Shown: positions 49,701 to 60,999 of the stretch, one piece after another
Position numbering within the stretch: the stretch's first letter is position 1
How the letters are laid out: each line of letters starts with the position of its first letter
NCBI RefSeq assembly: GCF_010093815.1
Contig: NW_022985573.1
Coordinates: 244,418-308,417, forward strand
Origin: Pseudovirgaria hyperparasitica
Lineage: Eukaryota; Ascomycota; Dothideomycetes; Acrospermales; Acrospermaceae
Reading direction: 5' to 3'
DNA: 64,000 bases
Translations under genes and position numbers: made by a program
Notes under the pieces: generated by a model
The model's database searches: none
What the model was told of the DNA's origin: nothing
What the model saw: only the letters and a program-made list of their open reading frames with translations

Positions 49701-52700
49701 GTTCCTTGCCATCTTCTGGTGTGGGAAACAGCATCGCCTGTAGATGGTAAGGAGACTAGGATCCGCTGTTGTAAAGGCCCTCTGTGTATTCGATATTTGA
49801 CGGGTCTTCTTTACAACATTGTTTCTTGTTAAATCATGTTCACGGCGCTCGACAGCCATGTTTTGGTGTTAACCTGGAGGTTGACGGCGAAAGAATATCT
49901 CAGCATCGAAAATTTGAGGCATTCGGCACCATGGCTATGTCCCATGATGTCCCCGAAGTGGCTGTCGATGCCGCTTGTAGATGGATCGTTGGGAAATTCT
50001 AAGGACTTCTAGATAACCCACGAGGCTTTTTCAAGGACGGATCTACTATTGGAAATTTTGTGTTCAAACCTGTGGCACAGATTAGCGAGGTTGGTCAAGG
50101 CTTACTAGACTTTGTCCCTGGCTGTGTAGATCGACTTAAAGGTTATACTTATAGCTCTAATTAGAGGTTTTAGTAGGCTTATTAGAGCTGGAGTGGACGC
50201 TGTTAACTCGTTGGGGTGCGGACATTTTCGTGGTGTGAAGGCACAGAGCTGGATTCTAAGAGTTTCCAGTGTTATGCTTCTTAACGATACGAGGTATAGT
50301 TCTAACGTTACTAGATTAACAGAAGATGAAGCTGGCAAAGAAGACGATCGGACATGTGCGTATGTTTGTGAGTAAGGATAGGGGAGTCAGGCTAGAGCAA
50401 GCCAAACTGCGCCCTCTCCACCCTCCCACTCCCAAGAGGCAAGTAGATATCAAAACAGAGGGTCCCCTTGTCTCCTCGTGGTTGGACGTGGTTATTGGAC
50501 TATGCGTTGTGCGAAAAATATATGCATATATAGAGTGCACGTTGTGTACCGTACCATTGTGAAAACCAGCAACGGGACTTACCATTGATTGGATATTAGA
50601 CTTTTATATCTTGCTTGACATACTAGCTGAGTTGTAAGTGAGGTGGTGTCCAGTATTTTAGCCGAGTTACTGTCACATATTCAGCTTCAGACAGCTTGAG
50701 GCAACTTGAGACCAGCTGTGCAGGGCAAGTTGTCGTCTAAGAGAGCAGAAAATCATGTAGCACCAAAACCACATCTCTGGGCCTGGAAAGATGGAATCGA
50801 TGACCTTTGTCACGCCTTGCTCATCTTCAGCGTACATAACACCGTCCGCTGAGTTTTCCTGTCTTTACTATTATTGTATCGCCTACATAGGAGGGCAAAT
50901 TCCTGTCTGAGATGTCTGCTCCTATCCGCTAAAAGCGCGCCGTGAACAGTTTTAATTACGCTATACTCGAAAACACCAAGGAGTGTTCTAAGAAATAAGA
51001 CAAACACGCAGTTAAAAAAACAATGCGCTAACGATAGCATTATGATTCACTTACCTTCAATCAATCAACTATCTTACTAGCCATCTATTTCAAAGGTCTA
51101 TAGGTAACAGTCTAACACCGCAAAGGCGTCGATATTTGTGTGTATCTATTGGGTTGGGGCTATGCCTTAGGAGGGCCACCATCCATCAGTTTCCGTGAGT
51201 GGATAGATACAATTACAGAAGAAACGTAACATGCTGTTACACCACAGTTGCAGGGGCCTGAGTATCGCGCAGAGGCCTAGGCTAGCCAGCCTGACGACGT
51301 TGCCACTGAAATGACCGAATTTCCTCACAAGGCTGTGTACCTAACAGCCTGCGCCTTGAGCGATAAATTCGCAATATCACCGAATTGAACATGTTGGGCT
51401 TATCCCGGCGAGATCGCCAGCCATGGGGTCTTTGGAGACTATGATGGTTGATGAGTAAAATGCCGTGATACGGGGGAAGCAGCCTTGTGAAGAATCTTGT
51501 ACTGTTCTCAGGACTGGTAGATGGGATGAATCAGTTTATGCTCGAGGCCTTGAAAACGACTTGACAGTTTCCAGCCATTGCGTGGATATGAAGATGATGC
51601 GGTCATAAGGTAGTGGTGAGGAGCAAGCCACCAGGCCTGTCTTTAGGTGCTTGTAACCAGTATAGCTAACTGATTGGCGGAGAATCCTGCATGCATTTGC
51701 AAAAAACTAATCTTGCATGTTGATACACGTCGACGCAAATGGACACCTGGACAAGCGTGGATAATTCTAGAGATCTGGGAGCTTCCATGGCATCTCCACG
51801 CGCATCACGGCTCAGCCGGAGTCCCTTGCTAGTATTGTTCATGCACTGCGGTACAACGTGAAAGAGGTGTTGAGGTGCACGGTGTTTATCCATGTCGGGG
51901 AATCGACGTTCTTTGTCTTTGACACACATGCCCGCTATGTCCAGCATGTAAAAATTTGAACTTGCCCTCTAGCTACTCTGCTTCCTTGTCCTTATCTGCA
52001 ACGTTGCATCTAAACACGATCTTGTCGAGCTCTGCCCAGTCGTTACCGCGATCGTCAAGCCTGTGCTCAGCCTCCTCTATCCTAGTATAAGTATAATACC
52101 CTATTTCGCGAGCGGATAATACAATCAATAGAAACTATGCAGTTAGCGTGTGTATCTATTGCCGGCGCAAATGTCGGTGCGCTTCCGAGCGCAGAAATTG
52201 GGCACCACGGCAGCCATGGTAGATATAGTGAAGCAAAACGGGCTGCACTAGTAGACTACCCACGAATGATGCACGAGAAGCTTAACACGGGTCCTAGAAT
52301 ATCACACAATACGCCATGCCTTTAACTTAAGCCATGACACAATACGACTCTCATTCTTTCCCAGACATATGTGTAGATCGCTTCTATTCTATTTTGATTT
52401 CATACATGCTAGATTCGGGCGCTCGGTTCTTCCAATACGGGTGCTATGCCCTACACACGTAGCACCAAATCCGTCACAAGGAGTCTCACGCTAGAGACCT
52501 ATCCTTGAAGACTTTACAGGTTCGTATCGCATACATTGTTCTTCATAACCACTCTCTCGCCTACATAGCCGCAAAGTCAGTGCCAGCCGCCATTAGTACC
52601 AGTTGCTTCGTCTCTAGCCTCTGGAGTTTATACTCTCTAGGTTACTCTAGCATCGCGATTCCAGCCAGACTTCGGCATATACGATCTTCCAAAGAGTTCG

Positions 52701-52870
52701 TAGTTTCCCTTGTGACGATGACGGGGGACTCTGCTACGCGACATATACTTCAAATATCTTTTTGTTTGAGCATTTAAACGTGCAGGACAGGTGAGATTGG
52801 TGCGGTTCTAGTCATAGGTCGATCTAGAGGCTGTTAAACACAAAGTTTAGAACTCGAATGAATGCGGATA
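46701..52870. other. 6-kb gene-poor stretch
   Basis: No gene I can support. Candidate remnants: a plus frame at 47,429-47,629 (IKEKAARLARLFRSEVSPF) and one at 49,784-50,002 (VNLEVDGERISQHRKFEAFG, then VAVDAACRWIVGKF). Both look like gene tails, but nothing upstream joins them. 48,118-48,178 has diverged 11-12-bp repeats (GCAGAAACGC-like). 50,100-50,590 has open frames on both strands that cancel each other as evidence. Confidence 0.4.
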
Positions 52871-53104
52871 GGTTCTAGAAAGAGCTATAGCAAGCGAAAG
52901 CTGAGCTTGCATGGATTCAGGCTGATTTCAAGTATGACGCGATACCGAGCATGCGAAATATGGTATAATACTTACTAAATCGCAGAGAAAGCACGACACA
53001 TAGCTCCAGCATATGCAAGAGAGCAAGACGAAGTCCGAGGTGAAGCTACGGCGCGTCAGTGTCTCATTTACGAATCTCGAGGCCAAGTACGTGCAGCCTC
53101 ATGA
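52871..53104 (+). pseudogene. Small gene fragment
   Basis: Plus-strand reading: KEL, a stop, QAKAELAWIQADFKYDAIPS and MRNMV, a stop and shift, then EKARHIAPAYAREQDEVRGE and ATARQCLIYESRGQV to a TGA at 53,102-53,104. The two halves look like one helical, charged protein fragment with TAG/TAA breaks and a frameshift. No family recognised; no upstream start. Confidence 0.35.
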
Positions 53105-53378
53105 CATAGCAGGATTTCGCTTGAAGGGTTAGAAGTTATTTGCGCGAGCCGTAAGATGCCCATATACATGGAGTGATGGTTATAGATATCACGGAGGTAA
53201 AAAGTTGTAGATTAGACGCATTTGTACATATATTTTGAGCTTGGATTACCTACCAAACGACGTGGCTAGCATGATGTCATACGCTGCGTCCCGCTTGCTG
53301 GCTGAACTTCACACCATAAACGCCGTACTAATCCTCAAAACTGGTTTCATATAATCAATGCCAGCAAGTACAAAACCA

Positions 53379-54446
53379 TTAGGCGGTAGTCTTTCGCTTC
53401 TTTGGGGGATCGCTAGTATCTCGCGGCGGCGTGGGCACCATAATCTCCGGTTTTTGTCCGGGCAGAGATGCGACACTAGACCCCGTATTCACTGATTGCG
53501 TTGCAGAGACCGATGAAGTAGAGTCTTCATTGACACGCAAATTTGTGAGCGCGAGTCGAATGTCATCAAGCCGGGTGGTTCTTCCCCATTCAACGATGTT
53601 TCGCAGAACTCTCCTGTACTTCTGGACACCGTCTTCATCAGAGAGGTACGTCCTTAGTATTGGCTCCATGTGATACGCATCACCGCCAGCACATTCTGAA
53701 TGTTCACGCCATATGACGTAGACCTCGAGTGAGAACATGTTGCAAACAACGCTAAAGTGGCATGTTCGTACTGGTGACGTGTCATAACAAGCTTTCTCAT
53801 AGAAGGTATGCAGATGGCGTATAATTGTTGGTCCATCTCGCGCACTCTGGATGCGGGCGTATGAAAGACCCTCTCCTTGAGATGTCTTCCATTGTGCGGT
53901 AATGAAGGGGAAAAGTAGTTGGTTGGCCAGGAAAAGCTTTCGACCGTCCAGAAGCGCTTCATCGCCATTCTTGAATGCAGAATCAATGCCTGAATACTCT
54001 GCTTCCAGTGCAGTCACATAGCCCAACGCATCATCTGGCTGTGGCTGGGCGAGGGCACCGTAAGCGTCCTTGTATGTTTGTTCAAGTGCATTCGGTAAAA
54101 AGGATCGCGCTAAGTTATTTTTCGGTTTGCTAACAAGATAGCGGTAACCATTCTCTCTGTCATTTGCCTCTCCCGCGATCCACAAGTATGGCCTGGCCAG
54201 ATCAATTCCTGCTTGTTCGTTGCAGAGCAGCATAAGCTGCCGATGTCTGTCGGCGACCTTTTGCGGGGTTGTGCTGCCGAGTCCCAGGTCGTTCTCTTTT
54301 ATGCCCGCGATGAATTGTTTTAGATCTTGCGGCATTGGCTTCCCAGTGTCAACAGATATACCGTAACCATTGAGTTTTTTAAGGAATTGATGTGGTTGTA
54401 TCAGGCTACGTCCGGACGACGTCGACTTCGTTGGAGAACCTGGCAT
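53379..54446 (-). CDS. 355-aa fungal protein, possibly DUF7924-like
   Basis: A clean single-exon gene with an ATG at 54,446 in good context (ACCAATGCC) and a stop at 53,379. Residues 1-20 are Ser/Thr-rich. Residues 25-110 include LKKLNGYGISVDTGK, DLKQFIAGIKENDLG and ARPYLWIAGEANDRENGYRY. The core at about 150-320 has FLANQLLFPFITAQWKTSQG, AYHMEPILRTYLSDEDGVQK and RVLRNIVEWGRTTRLDDIRL. The C-terminus is Ser/Thr/Pro-rich and ends in a basic PPKKRKTTA, a likely nuclear signal. The pattern FPF.T..WK, an ARDG helix, H-W/REH and HMEPI before a final helical bundle resembles the fungal DUF7924 family, which has been linked to a restriction-endonuclease-like fold. I recall this only by pattern, so treat it as a suggestion. 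Codon use and intactness contrast with the decayed neighbours, so it is probably expressed. Confidence 0.85.
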   Translation of the reverse strand: MPGSPTKSTSSGRSLIQPHQFLKKLNGYGISVDTGKPMPQDLKQFIAGIKENDLGLGSTTPQKVADRHRQLMLLCNEQAGIDLARPYLWIAGEANDRENGYRYLVSKPKNNLARSFLPNALEQTYKDAYGALAQPQPDDALGYVTALEAEYSGIDSAFKNGDEALLDGRKLFLANQLLFPFITAQWKTSQGEGLSYARIQSARDGPTIIRHLHTFYEKACYDTSPVRTCHFSVVCNMFSLEVYVIWREHSECAGGDAYHMEPILRTYLSDEDGVQKYRRVLRNIVEWGRTTRLDDIRLALTNLRVNEDSTSSVSATQSVNTGSSVASLPGQKPEIMVPTPPRDTSDPPKKRKTTA

Positions 54447-56770
54447 TGGTGCTATACTACCATTTATCTCCGCCAGACGTCGAAGATTAGAATAGGTAAG
54501 CGGAAGTGAGACCGAGGGCTCGACGGAGGGTGAAGGTTCGGGCGAAGGGATTCTAGCTGAGACCGACCTATAGCGACAGTTAAGACTGGGATATAGTTAA
54601 AGAGAGTGAGAGACGAACGTGTAGGAGGCCCTCCTTCTCTTTGATGCTGGAATGTCGGAGGCCAAGCATCCGTCGTCGCGAGCGCGCTTTGGAAGCATTC
54701 ACGTGTGGATTCAAATCTCAATATCGTAAGCTTTTCATTAGCGTAACGTAGAGAATTGCAGCAGCAAAGAGAGTATGCGCACGTCCTGCACAGACAATTA
54801 TAATGTAATGCGCAAGTAAATCAATGATGATGGATGTGATCCAATGTGGTTGCTTGGTGGACGGGTTGATGCTGGGCGGAGACTACTCCGCTCGACGGCC
54901 GGAGTTTAGCCAGTGAGTGCCCCAAACGCTGACCTTATTAGATCCTTTTACTCTTAAGGTTACAAGTCGAGACAGGTCAAGTCACAGGATACAGACAAAC
55001 ACTGCTAACGGAACACGATGCTCTCGATCGAAGTCATGATACACTGTATGAACTCCTCCATTACCTTCCACTTGGGCATATTACAATATCTGACACAGAA
55101 TAGCGATTAAAGCATACTCGTTGGAAATGTAGTACAATCGTGAGCCTCTTTACAGCTGTGTTACAATAAAATCGAATTATATAATAATAAATGGATCTGA
55201 TGAACAAGGCCATTGAACTGAGGCCGCAAGCCTATCGAATTCAAGAACGGCTTTGATCTCCGGATAGGACGTACAGTCAGCCTACTAGAATAAGAGATGT
55301 GCATTCACAGTCTTACTTTCGAGCTGGCTACCCTTTCTGAACCTTCTTCACAAGCAGCGCCCTTGACTCAAGCCGTTTTAACCTCCAGAATCATACACGA
55401 ATGAACCACCGGCAAGCTCATTGCGCTGGAAAGGACTTCGATTCGCTGCGCAGAGAATATTTTGGAGGATTTCAGTATACCATTGGCTTTGCCCCTATCT
55501 ATAGTTACTCTCGTTTGTGGAAGGGACACCATCAGCTTATTAAAAGATTCTCCTATCCAAGGGATGTGAGTTATTCACTATAGAAGAACAGAGTAGACAA
55601 GACAGTCTCTAAGACACCGTAGCACTGATAAGCTTAGGCTGGTAATAATACGCCACGACCTACTACCATTCTGTATGCTCGAGGAAGTCCATCGAAGGTG
55701 CACATAGTAGAGAGATTGCTTAGTAGTAATCTATAAAATGTGCAAATTTAGACGAGGCTATACATTTCTTCTTGCGGAAGATATGAAGAAGAGTGTGTAC
55801 CGATCTACCTTAGCTTAAATACCACCCTGAAGAATGTGTATAGAAAGCTTAGTTGAGATACTATCGCCGTTAGTGCACTTGTTATCAAAGTCTTCAAACC
55901 ACAATAGATGTCTTGAAGCGTCGCAATATCGAGAATCTGGAAATCTAACCGGGCTAATCACGAGGGAGCGACGTGACGTTGGAAGAATTCACGACGCGCC
56001 CTAGTGTATCTACTATAATCTTGCTAGCACATAGACCCTCGTAATTTAGCAGCGAGTCGAGTATAAAGTCAAGTATGAATGACGTTCTTCGATTATATGG
56101 CGCTCAAGGCAATTTCTTAGTCGTCCATTTAGACATAACTTTGAAAACGAGCACGTTGGAACAACGTTTAACAGTGGGCTTCGCTACCCATTCTCCCATA
56201 GGTTCATCTTCCAAATCACGTCTTCGTATATGGGTTCCCTGACGGTTGGATCTTGGCTCCTGAAATGGTAAAAAAATCATCAAATTCATGGTTACGGAGG
56301 CGATGATCACTGGCCACTTCGTCTATAAGCCAACGATCAATGCCACGAAGGGGCATGTACTGCAATTCTAGGGTCGCTACGAGCTACAAGAATAGAGTCA
56401 GGGCATCACATCGTAACGACCATAATCAAATTGGAGACTGCGCACTGATTTTTTCCGTGTAGCTTAGGATAGTAAGTATCTACACTGTATATACTTTGAA
56501 CACGTTCTCTCCGTCGTGCGATCATATATTTATTAACGTTCTAGCTATTACTATTAACACTCTTCCGGCATAAGGTTACGAGCATGAACCCCTATAAGCT
56601 TATGGTTCTATCTAAGTTTATACTAATTATAATATAAAGATACTAACCCGGATTTAGAGTCGCCTTCTAATATTATTATCTAGTCCCTTTAGAGATCTAT
56701 ATACTATTTACTACTAATTAGAATACTACCTATAGCTATAAATTCTACTTTACTACTACGATGTAGTTGT
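54447..56770. other. No gene seen
   Basis: The first 280 bp are the likely promoter and 5' UTR of the gene at 53,379-54,446. The rest holds short frames only. 56,540-56,770 becomes AT-rich and RIP-like. Confidence 0.4.
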
Positions 56771-56957
56771 TCCACTTCCTATCCACTTCCTATCTACTTC
56801 CTGTCCACTTCCTGTCTACTTTCTATCCACTTCCTATCCACTTCCTATCCACTTTCTATCCACTTTCTATCCACTTTCTATCTACTTTCTATCCACTTTC
56901 TATCTACTTCCTATTCTTTTTCTATCCGCTTCCTATCTATTCTATATCTACTTTCTA
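56771..56957. repeat. 11-bp minisatellite array
   Basis: About 17 units of 11 bp with consensus TCYACTTYCTA, diverging toward the right. Same unit length and consensus type as the arrays at 17,637/37,146 and 63,264, all in the same orientation. The open frame here is an artefact of the repeat. Confidence 0.9.
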
Positions 56958-57460
56958 TCTATATCTAAGCTACCTTATGGCCTAGTAAGAGAATATTCTT
57001 CTTAAGTATATTAATTATAATATAACTATAGCTAGAGACATGTCTATATAGATCTATAGATACGGCCTTCTATAATAGATTATATAAGGTCTATTATTAA
57101 TAAGACGTATATAATATCTTAACCTTTAGTATTAGAATAGATACTATAATAGACCTAACTAGATTACTCTAGTCTAGTACGGTCCTATAATAGATAGACC
57201 TAGACTAAGTTAGCTAGATTAAGTAAGACTACTATATAAGTAAACTATATAAATCTAATTCCTACTTCTTAGGAATTAACCTCGTTATAAGAGTAGACTA
57301 CCCTTTAAATATATTCTTATAACCCTTCTATAACTTATTAGACTACTATTCTACGTCTATAATTCTTATATTTAGACTATAGTACTAGAATCTAATAGAG
57401 TTTCTTAGTCTATTATAGCTTAATAAAGAATAAAGAAGCGAATATACATGTAAATGTTCT
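56958..57460. other. AT-rich RIP-like block holding a solo LTR
   Basis: TA-rich sequence around the solo LTR at 57,130-57,370; the flanks are not recognised. Confidence 0.5.
57130..57370 (+). mobile_element. Solo LTR of the Gypsy-1/2 family, inverted
   Basis: 241 bp that match the reverse complement of the Gypsy-1 LTR from end to end: it begins TATTAGAATAG and ends TAATTCTTATA. Flanked by a perfect 5-bp target duplication TTTAG (57,125-57,129 and 57,371-57,375). No internal sequence is present. Orientation is opposite to the three full elements, so pol would have been on the plus strand. Known: solo LTRs form by recombination between the two LTRs of one element. Confidence 0.9.
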
Positions 57461-59040
57461 AGAGATCTATGCGTCTACTAACTGGTTTCTTCTTGAGATT
57501 ATTGATATTCTCGCTAGAGAGGTATCTACGTAACTTAAGACACTGCGTTTATATAGCGTGTGGTACTAGGCTAACCAAATTGACGTGTGTCATTATAAGA
57601 CAGGCCAAAGAAATCCCATCTTCCATCATTCATTCCCCAAGGTTCGAATCTACTATACATCTTTAAGCTCACTGCTCGAACGCTATTCTCTTCGGAGGTT
57701 TAAGCAGTAGTTTAGCATTCCGCTCTGCAGGTTCTAATCCAAACCGAGGGGCAGAACGGCTTCGAAAGACTGATAGTACGACCACATTACCTCCTCGGAC
57801 ACCGAATTTGGCGCAGCAAGTAACACAGCCTCTGCGTGCAGCCCAAAGAATTCATCAGTGACATATCCCACCCCTAGGACATTCGTCCACGATCCAAATT
57901 ACAATTTGTGTAGTATCTAGGAGCTGGTGCTCCTCCGTTTGGCTACGAAGGACATCTACGAGCTCCCTCGTCGACAACGTAACTTGAGTTCAATGTTCAG
58001 CGCCGATCAAAATCGTGCTCAGTTGCCAGCCTAACTGAGAACGTTTCTGTCTTCAGAAGGGAGCGTGGTGCTGGTTGAATGAGGAGAATGTCTCGCACCT
58101 GGCCAGGTTGACATGCTTCCGTAGAAGCCCTGGCCAACCAGAAGCATTCGCATGTGATATGTCTGGGCGTCCAATATATAGCCGTGCCATTGGTCGTCAA
58201 CGCCCAATCTCTTGTCTTAATGCATTTCGAAGAAGAAATAGCCCTATTGTGAGTAGTCAGAGGAACACAGCTAGCACGGAGGCGCCGTGTCCACGAGAGC
58301 TGAACTCAGCGCGTCAACCACTCCCAGACGTATATTTACCACTGCCACTGATTCCATGACAGAGGTAAGACGTATATTCTGCGCCTGCACAACCAACCAC
58401 GCAAGTCAGGCGTTTGCATCTGTTTGACTTGGTGGCAGTAAAGTTACAGGACCATCACTGCGTTGCCAGAAACCGACAGGACCATGCCTGGTCTTGTTTA
58501 TATCAGTGGTGAAAACCCAACCGCTGCCCGCACACTGATTATAGTACCTGCTCTAAGCCTCGGCTTTCACTTGTCACAAATGTGACGCGAGGCTTCTATT
58601 GATTGTGTTGGCATGCTGGATGACATGTTATGGTATGCTTTTGGGGAGCCTAACGTTCAAGTCCTGAATCAAGGCGGTGATTACCGTCGCTTGAACCTCA
58701 AGATCTTCCGCCTCAGATATGACCTCAAGACATCCGTTCATGTATGTCTTTGCTGGCAGTCTCAGTCACTATCGTAAGGTGTATTCGGATTCGCCATGCA
58801 CGACACGTCCAATTCCCTCAAAAATCGCGGGTGCGATGTACATGGCTGAGTTGCTGGTGACGGTGGCTGCGGCTTTCATAGATGCTATCGAGAGCTTGTT
58901 TGCGATGGCTGACCTGGCCTGCTTCTTGTCAACTCCCCTGATTGAGACTGGAGACGATAATCATCTGCGACAATGCCTAGATCCACAGTGTGCTACAGGA
59001 GCACTGCACGAGATTGTAACAGCACGTGGATGTGTATGGC
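57461..59040. other. No supported gene
   Basis: Plus-strand frames at 58,075-58,359 and 58,719-59,045 are open; the latter has an ATG (MTSRHPFMYVFAG). An overlapping frame just upstream reads MLDDMLWYAFGEPNVQVLNQ and GGDYRRLNLKIFRLRYDLKT, which looks more like real protein and may be a short relic near 58,610-58,750. None is convincing. Confidence 0.35.
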
Positions 59041-59131
59041 CTTGACCGACTCGCTAGGCTCGATCGATTCGCTAGGCTTGACCAATTCGCAAGGCTTTAC
59101 CGATTCGCAAGGCTTTTGACCGATTCATAGG
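59041..59131 (+). repeat. 18-bp tandem repeat, five units
   Basis: Five units of 18-19 bp like CTTGACCGATTCGCTAGG (59,041-59,058, 59,059-59,076, 59,077-59,094, 59,095-59,112, 59,113-59,131). Four are exactly 18 bp, encoding a six-residue period (LTDSLG-like) in the plus strand. Confidence 0.9.
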
Positions 59132-59141
59132 CGTGACCGTG

Positions 59142-59683
59142 ATGAAGATTCAGAAGATATACTTGAGCACCAATTGCTCCACTGACCTGAGCGCGATCTC
59201 GAAGTCCCTAATAGCTATGAAGAAGAAGTCAGTACAAAGACGGTGGCACCGAATTTACTGGCTGTTTCGAGATACTTTACGACCGGCTCATTTAACGAGC
59301 TCGGCAGGGTCAGCAGCAGGTGAAGTGTCATATTCCCTCGCAAAGGTATGCACAAAGAGAATCACTTTCGCGGCCTATCAATACCTTATGAAGACGATAC
59401 TTGTTGCGAAGTGGCGCGGGTCCGGCGTCACTCACGACGACGTCGCTCCATATTTGAGCAACCATCGTGCACGCAAGAGGAACGCCGTCATACAGAGGGT
59501 CGTCGATATAAGGGGAGCGAGGGGATGGTATGGGACAGTGATACCAAGGGGCTTCGCACTGGAGAAGAAGACTCTGTGCCGATGGCGGAGTTCATCATGG
59601 CCAAGGTTCGGACCATTGTTAAAATTTCGTACACATGCGAGCGCATGAACATTAAGCTGATCGATATGCTTTCAAGAATGTAA
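59142..59683 (+). pseudogene. Possible broken acidic-protein gene
   Basis: The plus frame ending at 59,683 reads DEDSEDILEHQLLH, a TGA, PERDLEVPNSYEEEVSTKTV, APNLLAVSRYFTTGSFNELG, another TGA, then MHKENHFRGLSIPYEDD and a long basic stretch to MNIKLIDMLSRM. A competing frame (59,133-59,648) is open without stops for 171 codons but has a less natural composition. Either one is a gene or the stretch is a decayed one. I lean to decay, with low confidence. No domain recognised. Confidence 0.3.
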
Positions 59684-60999
59684 GGAGGAGGGATACCGGT
59701 TGACCCAACTAAGCGTACGAAGACAAGTTCGAGTGAAATATATACTTAGACGTTTCAAAACCGGGTTTCGTCTATGCGTCTCGGTAGGCAATCGCGTCAT
59801 GGTTGGAAGTAGAGGTCGGAATTTACTTCTTCACATAGTTATATCAGGCTTACTCTATCGATCTAACAAGCCCATTTAGAGAATGTTCGGACCTTGTGCC
59901 CGTTTGTCGCTGATGACTTCCTCCTTGCGTCGTCATTGTCTAGTGGACGTTAGTACCCAACAAACAAGTTTTATCTACATTCTCCCTTGGTCGCCGAATA
60001 TACTTCTTAATGAAACGGACGCACTTTGCTGTCACGCCTAGCGCTCTACTGCCTATGGAGGCCACTGCAAAATCCGCTTCGTGCCTCTTTCTGCATGCAT
60101 AGTACGTGCAAGATTATCGACCCTTGCGCGTCGACGGAACCTCCACTTCTAGAAACGTGCACTCGATATTAACCAGATACGACCGCACGAAGACAAGCCC
60201 TTTCGTTGTTGGCGTACCTAAAGGATGTTACACGTCTACTACGCCGAGCCAACTTGTGAAGCCTGTATCGTGCTTCTTGTCTCTTCTTCTCATGTAGCCG
60301 AGGGTAGTAACATCAACGACCTCGCATCCTGCCGTATGCTCAGCGCTCGCTCCCGTGCAACTCCGAAAACGGTCAGTCATGTCGTGGACGAAGCACCGAA
60401 ATGCGTGCTCTTCATTCATGGCTGTGAGTACGGGCAATTACGTCTCCGATCAGGTCATTATTCGGACGTGCGGAGTGGATGGAGGCATGCGAATGATACC
60501 GTAAGTTGTGGCTGTGTTGTGTGTCATTAATGACTGGTTGTGTTTCTTGAGGTTCTTGAAGCCGTATGTATACGAGAGGCAAGACCATGATCAAGTAAAG
60601 AGATATAAATAGGTATCGAGTAAGCAGCAACGTGAGAGGGAGATGGGATAGAGGCTGTAGTAGCTAATACACATGTAGTAGAAGGGTTGTGTGCAATGTT
60701 CTAAAGTAGATTGTTTAAGCGTACCCGTCCCACGCACTTCGGAGTTGTAACCTGAATTAGTAGGAGTCGAGTGAACGCAAGTGCTATAGAGCTCTGACGC
60801 CAAGGCACTAGTCACTAGGGCGACCACCTCTCCTCCATCCATTTGTTGCACACCTCTGCTCCAGCTGCCGGCCACCTCTTTCTCTACGTTGCGGCCATCG
60901 ACAGCTTTTGTTTGCTTATTCGCTTCGTTTATCAGCACCAACCTACGTTCCGATCCACACCTGTCCACCTATAGGCATAGGCATGCAGCCATTTTCTCC
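59684..60999. other. Intergenic; upstream region of the coiled-coil gene
   Basis: A small ATG frame at 60,225-60,530 (101 codons, eight cysteines) has no recognisable signal peptide and is not supported. The last few hundred bases should hold the promoter of the gene starting at 61,000; a pyrimidine-rich run at 60,820-60,900 fits a fungal promoter but is not diagnostic. Confidence 0.4.

Noticed and set aside
56767-56985. Frame of repeated FLSTFYPLSIH-like residues
   Set aside because: Translation of the 11-bp minisatellite, not a gene.
57645-57660. T-loop-like GGTTCGAATC, suggesting a tRNA
   Set aside because: No pairing T stem, anticodon arm or acceptor stem can be formed around it.
60225-60530. 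Small cysteine-rich protein, possible secreted effector
   Set aside because: Has an ATG and eight cysteines but no convincing signal peptide, and an open frame lies on the other strand.
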